This document shows positions 1 to 5,819 of a DNA stretch of 6,890 bases, piece by piece. Source of the stretch: an uncultured Lentisphaeria bacterium. Its GTDB lineage: Bacteria > Verrucomicrobiota > Lentisphaeria > Victivallales > Victivallaceae. Each line of letters opens with the position of its first letter. Position 1 is the first letter of the stretch. The notes under the pieces are model-generated. The model had not been told where the DNA came from, ran no database searches, and saw nothing but the letters and a program-made list of their open reading frames with translations. The stretch lies in assembly GCA_937888615.1 (NCBI GenBank), contig CALABZ010000362.1, positions 1 through 6,890 of the forward strand. The letters are read 5' to 3'. The position numbers and the translations under genes were made by a program.

Positions 1-3000
1 GTCTTTCCTTCCGGATTATTTGTCGAGAAATCATATCGATAGTCATTTTTATCATATCCGCGGAATTCATTGCTGAGTCCATCGGCCCCGGTATCAAGAT
101 ACATTTCAAGACATCCGTCGATTTGCCATAATTTGTCCGGTTTCTCGAGAAGATCCTTTTTAATTAATAATTCCGGTTTTTCAATTTCCACCCGAAGGTA
201 CAGATTTTGTCTGTCATATGCGACCTGATACTTCGCTTTGAAATTATTGTCGAATTTGCCTTTTTCCATATGACGATTGGTTATCGGAATTGCCGGTATC
301 TTTTTCCAATCAGGAGTCCCATTGATTTGGGGCACATAGAAAAAGTCCATATTCCACGATTTAGCCAGCTTTGCTCCGGTATCTGACTCTATTTCTATTT
401 CATGCTTCCAGTTGAATACCGTTCCAAACTTTACCGGAACCAATTGACCCGGTATTGGAAATATCTGTTTTTGCTCCGGATCAAGTTTATAATCAATGCG
501 TTTCCCAACTATTTCAATCACTCCGTTTTGCTTGCGGTCGGTTTGGTTTTTAACTATTGCATTGATTTCACCATTCGGACTCGGTTGGATTGAGACTTTC
601 AGGGTTGTCCGAATATCATCGCTTATTATATTGCGAAGCGAATCGGTCAACATGGCGACATCTTTTGCTTTTATCAGCAACGGCATTGGAGTGAGTTGAA
701 TGGAGGTGATCCCGTTTTTGTCAGCGGTCACGAGACGACGGTTCCCCATCATGTCGTAGAATTCAACGGGCTGCTGAAACTTCACCGCAACTTCAGGTCC
801 TTTGCGAAGTCCGTTTTCTACATCACGGTCAATACACCACAATGCGGCGATGGCGGAACCATCTTTCAGCGTGAAGCTATATCCCCTGATATTCGCGGCC
901 GGTTTAATATCACCGTAAAACTGTACATCCGGCATGAAATTTCCGATCGTGTTTGCCACCTTGCACATCAGAAGCGGAGTGAGATAATAGTCCATATACG
1001 GACTGGATTCCCAAACATTAGTTGAACGCAACTGCGGCCAGTATTTCAGTGCAATAATCCAAAGCCTGGCCAGTGAGGCCGCATGGATAAACTCACGATT
1101 ACCGAAATCATAGGTAGGTTTGCCACACTTGTAATCCCCGTCATAGCCATTCCATTCCGGAATATTGGTTACCGGAATGTTGAACATTTCCGTGTAATAA
1201 ATCGGAGTTTCTTTGCCATACCCGTAACGTTTCATCTGGTCAATCAGTCTGGCCGTTTCTTCGTCAAGATCGTTGCTGCTTAAAGTACCTTTATCAATAT
1301 TGCCGTAAGGATGAACGCTGATTGCGTCATAACGGAAATTATGTTTCTTGGCCGTTTTAAGATACCCTTCGATCGCCCTATACCCCCGCAAACGATTATA
1401 GCCGCTAGTCCCGGAAGTAGGGGTGAAAATTGCGTTCGGATTAGCTTTTTTTACGCCGCGCGCGGCAGCAGATTGCGCTTTGAAATATTCATCAAATTTG
1501 TTGTTGTTCGGCAGATACGCGGATTCATCTTCATTTCTGAAAGCCCACGTATTATACTGTTGCGGGTCAAAAATACTTACTCTATCGTAGGCAATTTGTT
1601 CAATGCGTTTTTCCAGTTCCGGAGTTATCTCTTTCCAGCTTCGGGAATCCTTCCAAAGGTTGCCATGAGGAGACTGCCATGAAATAATCGGAGTGACATA
1701 ATTGGCGATTCGATATTTTTTCTCCAGCGGCGCACGAAGTTCTTTCCCCCATAGTTTGTTCTCTTCTATTCCCCAACTTGTTGAGCCAAAACCCCACTGC
1801 ATTAATTTACAAGCGAAGTCTTCCCCACGTCCAATGCGGGCTATACTATTATCAAGCGTTCCGACGATATCTTTGGTCGCATGAGTGTTTGACAGCGGAT
1901 TCATCACTGAGAACCGGTAATATTCTGTATAATTTTTATCCCCGGTATGGAAGTCGGCTTGGACCAGGAAAATACCTTCTCCTATTATTTTCTCATCAAG
2001 CGGTAATTGCACTTTCAGATGACCGGTCTCTGGAATTTTCACGTCCAAAATATTAGTGATGATATTCTCACCGTAAGCGTTTTTGACGATAACATTCACT
2101 TTTCCCTGGGTGCCGGGCTTACCTGAAAAAACGAATCCTGCATCAATGGCGGAACCCTTTACAATAAAATTATCGGGATCCGATGTAGTAAAGTTCCCTT
2201 CCAGCGGAACGGTAACAAAATCAGTCGGCTTATCTCCCTTTTCCAACTGTAGGCCATCAATCAGTGTATTGTTGCTGCCAGAAATAAGAACTCTAAGTCC
2301 GGCGGCGTCAGCGGTAAAGGTTTGGCTGTACCGTTTCCATTCCGGAGTAATATTGAATGCGGTGTTGTTTCCATACAAAGCGTTAAATTTTCCACCGGGA
2401 GCCGCGTTTGTCAAAGATACAACCAACGCACATTCTTTGTCAGCCTTGGCGTAAAAACTTAAAGTATAAACGGTTCCTTTATCCAAAGCAATTGGAAACG
2501 ACTTTAACGCGGACGATGAAGTCTGGATATTTCCCAGTTGCAGCGCATTCTTTCCAAAGTATCCTTTGGGAACAACTGTATAGCGAGGTCCTTTTCCCAG
2601 TTTAAAGAGTGCGCCACCACCGCACCACGTCCAGTAGCGCAACCCCTGTTCAAAACTGGAGTTTGGCATCAGGTTGCGTACAGGTGAAACCGGAACGTGA
2701 ATATTATCATTTTTCCAGAAATCAATTCCTCCCACCGCGGGATATTTTTTCTTCGTCACTATTGCCTGACCAAAATCAATGACAATCTTGCCTCCAGTAC
2801 CCTTTGTCATTCCAATTTGCCTATACGTTATGATATATCGAGCTGGGTAACCTTTGGGAACATATACCGGTTCCTCCGTTATCGACGCCAGAGCGGGATC
2901 CAATAACAACTTGAACCCTTGTGCTTCATTGCCGTAGATGAAATCACCTCTGAGCGGGAAAGTTGTCACTTTCTTTTTATCAATCAAAGTCTGGTTGTCT

Positions 3001-3641
3001 GATTCAACAAATTTTTTATCCCCGACAATAATTTCTGTTCCACGGTAATTATTCAGCTTCATCCAAATTCCAACACCGTATTGCTTGGGCATCTTATCCA
3101 TTTCCTGCTGGCTGACGCCAAGATTCCATGATAGCTCTATCTTGCTGTCAGGCAAAGCCTTGATGGTATAGCTGAAAATCCGCGTACTATTATCTGGGGC
3201 AATATACGGCTTATTGAAAACAACAATGCCCGCTTTCGGATCTATCTTAACCAGTTTCCCTTCGTTTCCATCAATATCTGAGAAAGGGTATCCCGCATTG
3301 ACTTTTTGCTTGTCGACCTGATACGCTCCCCACCACATAAATGTCAATACTTCTTTCCCGTCAATATATATGGACGGATTCTGATCCGCTCCGATAACAT
3401 TTCTTCCGATTATCTTGCGAACATACAATGCTTTGTTTTGTCCTACCTCAAAGCAGGGCTGTTCATACATTTTCCCCTCAAATGAAAAGGTTTTAACCTT
3501 TAAGATGGTATTTTGTCTGGCGGCGTTATCAGATGCCAGATACGGCTCGGGATCGGGCAACCCGGACAATTCGGCCCAAGCCGGCTCCGTCATGAAAGCT
3601 CCTCCGGCTAAAGCCCAAATCAATAACATTTTTCGTAGCAT
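1..3641 (-). CDS. Large secreted multidomain glycoside hydrolase (clan GH-A-like barrel with CBM modules), C-terminus cut by window edge
   Basis: Translating the minus strand from the ATG at 3641 gives 1213 codons without a stop before the left edge, so the 3' end is missing. The start has an AAAGGG ribosome site 8 bases upstream and a Sec signal peptide (MLRKMLLIWALAGG, likely cut after AWA, residue 23). In order I see: an unassigned beta-rich region (about 24-320); a CBM4/9-like module (about 323-480) opening with NLMPNSSFEQG and closing with IDGLQLEKGDKPTDF; an Ig-like linker (about 480-595); a probable (beta/alpha)8 barrel (about 600-895); beta-sandwich regions (about 900-1100, with EFYDMMGN); and a CBM9/DOMON-like module from about 1106 (AYDRQNLYLRVEI, IDGCLEMYLD). 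In the barrel, AFRNEDE (Asn703-Glu704) resembles the clan GH-A acid/base, DAISVHPYG (His777) a sixth strand, and YYTEMFN (Glu818) the nucleophile strand; this assignment is inference. I cannot name a GH family (GH39-like or GH5-like is possible) or a substrate. It is probably last in the regulator-pseudopilin operon. Confidence 0.85.
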   Translation of the reverse strand, partial: MLRKMLLIWALAGGAFMTEPAWAELSGLPDPEPYLASDNAARQNTILKVKTFSFEGKMYEQPCFEVGQNKALYVRKIIGRNVIGADQNPSIYIDGKEVLTFMWWGAYQVDKQKVNAGYPFSDIDGNEGKLVKIDPKAGIVVFNKPYIAPDNSTRIFSYTIKALPDSKIELSWNLGVSQQEMDKMPKQYGVGIWMKLNNYRGTEIIVGDKKFVESDNQTLIDKKKVTTFPLRGDFIYGNEAQGFKLLLDPALASITEEPVYVPKGYPARYIITYRQIGMTKGTGGKIVIDFGQAIVTKKKYPAVGGIDFWKNDNIHVPVSPVRNLMPNSSFEQGLRYWTWCGGGALFKLGKGPRYTVVPKGYFGKNALQLGNIQTSSSALKSFPIALDKGTVYTLSFYAKADKECALVVSLTNAAPGGKFNALYGNNTAFNITPEWKRYSQTFTADAAGLRVLISGSNNTLIDGLQLEKGDKPTDFVTVPLEGNFTTSDPDNFIVKGSAIDAGFVFSGKPGTQGKVNVIVKNAYGENIITNILDVKIPETGHLKVQLPLDEKIIGEGIFLVQADFHTGDKNYTEYYRFSVMNPLSNTHATKDIVGTLDNSIARIGRGEDFACKLMQWGFGSTSWGIEENKLWGKELRAPLEKKYRIANYVTPIISWQSPHGNLWKDSRSWKEITPELEKRIEQIAYDRVSIFDPQQYNTWAFRNEDESAYLPNNNKFDEYFKAQSAAARGVKKANPNAIFTPTSGTSGYNRLRGYRAIEGYLKTAKKHNFRYDAISVHPYGNIDKGTLSSNDLDEETARLIDQMKRYGYGKETPIYYTEMFNIPVTNIPEWNGYDGDYKCGKPTYDFGNREFIHAASLARLWIIALKYWPQLRSTNVWESSPYMDYYLTPLLMCKVANTIGNFMPDVQFYGDIKPAANIRGYSFTLKDGSAIAALWCIDRDVENGLRKGPEVAVKFQQPVEFYDMMGNRRLVTADKNGITSIQLTPMPLLIKAKDVAMLTDSLRNIISDDIRTTLKVSIQPSPNGEINAIVKNQTDRKQNGVIEIVGKRIDYKLDPEQKQIFPIPGQLVPVKFGTVFNWKHEIEIESDTGAKLAKSWNMDFFYVPQINGTPDWKKIPAIPITNRHMEKGKFDNNFKAKYQVAYDRQNLYLRVEIEKPELLIKKDLLEKPDKLWQIDGCLEMYLDTGADGLSNEFRGYDKNDYRYDFSTNNPEGK

Positions 3642-3720
3642 TCAATTTTCCCTTTACGTTCTATGATTTAATGAAAGTTTAGCGTCTCTTGATTGAAAAC
3701 ATTTAATAATATTTTGTACC
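3642..3720 (-). other. 79-bp AT-rich gap between pseudopilin and hydrolase
   Basis: This spacer follows the pseudopilin stop codon. Just after the stop it can form a weak AT-rich hairpin: arms at 3708-3715 and 3696-3703 (AAAATATT and AATGTTTT on the minus strand, one G-U pair) around an ATTA loop. No U-run follows, so a strong terminator is unlikely. I found no convincing -35/-10 pair. The simplest reading is that transcription continues from the pseudopilin into the hydrolase gene, with the hairpin perhaps affecting relative mRNA amounts. Confidence 0.35.
3650..3655 (-). promoter_or_regulatory. Ribosome binding site of the glycoside hydrolase gene
   Basis: AAAGGG lies 8 bases before the ATG at 3641 on the minus strand. 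It supports this start over the in-frame Met at residue 5, which has no comparable purine tract at that distance. The chosen start also gives the better signal peptide, with the charged residues Arg3 and Lys4 before the hydrophobic core. Confidence 0.6.
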
Positions 3721-4536
3721 TTATTGCCACCCGGCATATATAAAACTGGTGGTGCTGACGGTTCCATCGTTTTTCGGGATGGCGTTCAGTTCGTCTATGG
3801 AAAACGCTTTAACGTGTCCGTCCACCGCAAGAACATTGGTTTTCCCTTTGAATACAGAGTTCGGCATCGCCTGGGAACTTTCGGTGCCGGTAGCTTTCGA
3901 ACGCGGATCTGCCGCGCCGTGGCGATATGAGCAACAGTAGATGTTATGTCCAGTTGGACCTCCAATATTATTCCCATCCATTACAATGCTTGCGATGGAA
4001 GGTCTTCGGACAGCGCTCAGTTTGTGACCGACAATACCCCACGCCCAACCTCCGACCGACTTAGACCAAAGCCCGCCTAAATAAGTATTCATGTCATAAT
4101 GTCCGTTGTAAAAACAATAATTTGTTCCTCCTCCCGTAACCATTGCAGGTGCGTTTTCGGCAGGGCAGCAGAATGTACCTGAAATACGATTGTTTTTTAC
4201 CGTAAAATTAACGCCACAATTCAAAAAACCCGGACTATATCCGGACAGAGTCGTAACCCAATATAAATCAGCAGTAGAATAATTGACGATTGCAGGAAGA
4301 ATCCAATCCTCATAATCCTTGCTGTAGCCAGCCAGCGCCAGTCCGATTTGTTTCAGATTATTCGTACATGAAGCGCTTCTAGCCTTGTCCCTGGCTTTAT
4401 TTAAAGCCGGCAGCAGCATTGAGGCGAGGATCGCTATGATCGCGATTACCACTAGAAGCTCGATTAATGTAAAAATTTTTCCCCTGTTCTTTTGGGTAGC
4501 CTGTCCCTCGCGCTTTGATTGTCTGTTCGTTTTCAT
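3721..4536 (-). CDS. Type IV pseudopilin-like protein, Lentisphaerota/Planctomycete type (H-X9-DG related)
   Basis: A 271-residue protein with a 21-residue basic leader and then FTLIELLVVIAIIAILASMLL (from Phe22). This is the N-methylation and membrane helix of type IV pilins and type II secretion pseudopilins, with the conserved Glu at position 5 of the mature form (Glu26). The following LPALNKARDKARSASCTNNLKQIGLA is the usual helix of the large Lentisphaerota family. The C-terminal globular part holds FCCPAEN, YRHG (His206) and NVLAVDGHVKAF (Asp239-Gly240), as in proteins annotated with the H-X9-DG processing domain. Two oddities: the residue before the cleavage point is Ile21 rather than Gly (leader ends RGKI), and the residue ten before Asp239 is Phe229 instead of His. 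The mature part has seven cysteines, including two CC pairs (123-124, 201-202). The gene starts three bases after the regulator stop, so the two are probably co-transcribed and translationally coupled. Its precise role is unknown; a minor surface pilin or secretion adaptor for the linked hydrolase is inference. Confidence 0.9.
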   Translation of the reverse strand: MKTNRQSKREGQATQKNRGKIFTLIELLVVIAIIAILASMLLPALNKARDKARSASCTNNLKQIGLALAGYSKDYEDWILPAIVNYSTADLYWVTTLSGYSPGFLNCGVNFTVKNNRISGTFCCPAENAPAMVTGGGTNYCFYNGHYDMNTYLGGLWSKSVGGWAWGIVGHKLSAVRRPSIASIVMDGNNIGGPTGHNIYCCSYRHGAADPRSKATGTESSQAMPNSVFKGKTNVLAVDGHVKAFSIDELNAIPKNDGTVSTTSFIYAGWQ

Positions 4537-4539
4537 GGT

Positions 4540-5604
4540 TTACCCCTTACTTTTGAGTTCATTAAAAGGATCAATGTGAAATAATTTGACTTTTTTTGAG
4601 CAAAGTTTCTTTGAAGTATTCAAACTGTTGACCATTAAATCTGCCACGATACCCCCAAGCTTGCCGGTGTCAAATTTTCCTACAGCCATCAATTTGACTT
4701 TGGGATATTTCCGGCAAAACAAGCCGAGTTTCCGATGCCAGTGTACCATGACTTCCGGTTGATTTTTTTCGGGGAGTGATGATAGTTCTTTAAAAACAAA
4801 ATCAAACTGTTCAATCCCTCCCTCTATAATCAATCCTGTTGCCTTTTTGTGGGAAACCAATGCTTTCACCATTCCAGGTTTAATCGTTCCGTTGCCGCCG
4901 ATGCACATATCCTCATCCAGAACAATTCCTCCCTCCTTTAGTTTTTCAGTTAAACCGGAATAATCAGCGTCCGCTTTTGTTCCCACGTAGCCCACTTTTT
5001 TATGTCTGCGGTCAATGAAGAACTCAGCCATATTAGCTGCCATATGACCGGCATCTTGAGATACGACAGGGATTCCTAGAGTGGTTTCTTCTGGAAAAGG
5101 AGGAGAACCTGCATTAATTGCAAGCAAAGGCAATATCTTATTTTTGTTCACGTCGGCCATTACCTGAAATGCCGATACCGGCGGATCAATCCAGATCAAA
5201 CCGGCAACACAATGAGTTAACGCGCTCCTGATTACATTAGTTGCATTGCTTCCATGGATCAAGTGACTTTCATACCCCTTCGTATATAATTCACTCATAA
5301 CATTGGCTAACAACATTCCCGGTACAAATGGAGACTCTTGCCCCCTTCCCAGAACAATACCGATTTTCAGCAATCGATATTCTGAAGGAATAATATAGAT
5401 CCCTTTTCGGGGATAACTGCGAACTACACTTTCTGTGACCAAATGATTTATTGCTTTTAGGTATGTTGCTCTACATACATCAAAATCCCGACAGAGTTTC
5501 CGTACTGGGGGAAACCATTCCCCCTCCTGGTATTGCTCATCAATCAATGCGTGGAATTTACAGAACAATTCCCTATAAGCGGTATCTTTGTCGAAGTTGA
5601 TCAT
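4540..5604 (-). CDS. GntR-type winged-helix / LacI-type sensor transcriptional regulator
   Basis: A 354-residue one-component regulator. Residues about 8-73 form a GntR-type winged helix-turn-helix: WFPPVRKLCRDFDVCRATYLKAI matches the family pattern P-S-V-R-x-L-A-x-x-x-x-V-S-R-x-T, and the wing is RSYPRKGIYI. Residues about 78-345 look like a periplasmic-binding-protein/LacI ligand domain: LKIGIVLG as first strand, GLIWIDPP, VVSQDAGHMAANMAEFFIDRRHKKVGYVG (shown in parts: VVSQDAGHM, then RRHKKVGYVG at 199-208) and a DTGKLGGIVADLMV helix near 312-325. This GntR-plus-LacI arrangement is known from AraR-type sugar-responsive repressors. The ATG at 5604 has AAGGAA six bases upstream and sits about 18 bases after the predicted transcription start. 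The gene begins the probable operon with the pseudopilin and hydrolase. A palindrome over its -10 box suggests autoregulation. The ligand is unknown, probably a sugar released from the target glycan, and whether it represses or activates cannot be told from the sequence. Confidence 0.9.
   Translation of the reverse strand: MINFDKDTAYRELFCKFHALIDEQYQEGEWFPPVRKLCRDFDVCRATYLKAINHLVTESVVRSYPRKGIYIIPSEYRLLKIGIVLGRGQESPFVPGMLLANVMSELYTKGYESHLIHGSNATNVIRSALTHCVAGLIWIDPPVSAFQVMADVNKNKILPLLAINAGSPPFPEETTLGIPVVSQDAGHMAANMAEFFIDRRHKKVGYVGTKADADYSGLTEKLKEGGIVLDEDMCIGGNGTIKPGMVKALVSHKKATGLIIEGGIEQFDFVFKELSSLPEKNQPEVMVHWHRKLGLFCRKYPKVKLMAVGKFDTGKLGGIVADLMVNSLNTSKKLCSKKVKLFHIDPFNELKSKG
4543..4548 (-). promoter_or_regulatory. 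Ribosome binding site of the pseudopilin gene, inside the end of the regulator gene
   Basis: AAGGGG encodes the last two codons (Lys-Gly) of the regulator, followed by TAA, three bases (ACC) and the pseudopilin ATG. Ribosomes ending the regulator would sit on this site, so translational coupling is likely. It fixes the pseudopilin start at 4536. Confidence 0.7.
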
Positions 5605-5610
5605 ATCAAA

Positions 5611-5616
5611 TTCCTT
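5611..5616 (-). promoter_or_regulatory. Ribosome binding site of the regulator gene
   Basis: AAGGAA lies six bases before the ATG at 5604 on the minus strand, a standard Shine-Dalgarno position that supports this start codon. Confidence 0.65.
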
Positions 5617-5618
5617 AT

Positions 5619-5640
5619 TGGCCTATTATAATATAGGTCA
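5619..5640 (-). promoter_or_regulatory. Candidate operator palindrome over the -10 box
   Basis: A 22-bp inverted repeat reads TGACCTAT-N6-ATAGGCCA. The arms pair at all positions except one (the A/C pair flanking CCTAT/ATAGG). The centre ATTATA carries the -10 region of the regulator promoter. Size and symmetry suit a dimeric winged-helix regulator, and a bound protein here would block RNA polymerase. Binding by the regulator encoded just downstream is inference. Confidence 0.55.
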
Positions 5641-5658
5641 CATTGTCGAAAAAGTCAA
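5630..5658 (-). promoter_or_regulatory. Predicted sigma70-type promoter of the regulator-pseudopilin-hydrolase operon
   Basis: On the minus strand a -35 box TTGACT (5658-5653) is followed after 17 bases by a -10 box TATATT (5635-5630). An overlapping perfect TATAAT (5630-5625) has 22-base spacing from the same -35 and is less likely. The transcript would begin near 5622, leaving a leader of about 18 bases. No other promoter of this quality was seen before the pseudopilin or the hydrolase. Confidence 0.6.
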
Positions 5659-5716
5659 TGCCCCTTCCAGAAAAAATTGAATATTTCATGCATAGGAGTG
5701 GTGAAGAAATAAATGA

Positions 5717-5747
5717 AACTTTTTCCTGATATCCTCAGGATAAAGTT
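5717..5747 (-). terminator. Imperfect hairpin downstream of the esterase gene (possible transcript end)
   Basis: Arms AACTTTATCCTGA and TCAGGAAAAAGTT (minus strand) pair at 12 of 13 positions around a five-base GGATA loop, about 70 bases after the esterase stop. No clean U-run follows, only a moderately T-rich stretch (TCATTTATTTCTTC). It may therefore be a mRNA 3'-end stabiliser or a weak terminator rather than a standard intrinsic terminator. It may insulate the esterase unit from the regulator promoter. Confidence 0.3.
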
Positions 5748-5819
5748 CCACTTGTTTTTGAATGACTCCATAATTGCACGTATCGATATAAAGTTGGAAA
5801 TGTTGCTGTCAATAGACTG

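Larger units (their letters stand above)
5605..5819 (-). other. Intergenic region between esterase and regulator
   Basis: This 215-bp AT-rich region has no supportable coding frame. From right to left it holds the end of the esterase transcript, a 13-bp-arm hairpin (5717-5747), a small palindrome TGAATATTTCA (5678-5688), the operon promoter (5630-5658) and the candidate operator (5619-5640). A lone CCTAT half-site on the minus strand near 5692-5696 resembles one arm of the operator but lacks a matching partner. Confidence 0.6.

Noticed and set aside
1600..1797. A 65-codon minus-strand frame inside the hydrolase gene
   Set aside because: It is in another frame on the same strand, within the well-supported barrel coding sequence, and shows no motif of its own.
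2560..2860. A repeated 15-base string (GTTCCCAAAGG-TAC type) coding VPKGY twice in the hydrolase
   Set aside because: Only one short stretch matches, with different flanks and no tandem structure. It probably reflects codon coincidence in two beta-strand turns.
402..3666. Many plus-strand frames of 60-123 codons across this region (for example 696-1025, 1311-1682, 2083-2454)
   Set aside because: They are antisense to one continuous minus-strand frame of 1213 codons that has a signal peptide and recognisable CBM and GH blocks. Their translations show no family pattern and they overlap each other.
3642..3720. Separate promoter or strong terminator before the hydrolase gene
   Set aside because: No -35/-10 pair with acceptable spacing was found, and the only hairpin is an AT-rich eight-pair stem without a U-run.
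5625..5658. Perfect TATAAT as the -10 box of the operon promoter
   Set aside because: It lies 22 bases from TTGACT and no other good -35 box is at 16-18 bases. TATATT at exactly 17 bases is the better choice, although use of both cannot be excluded.
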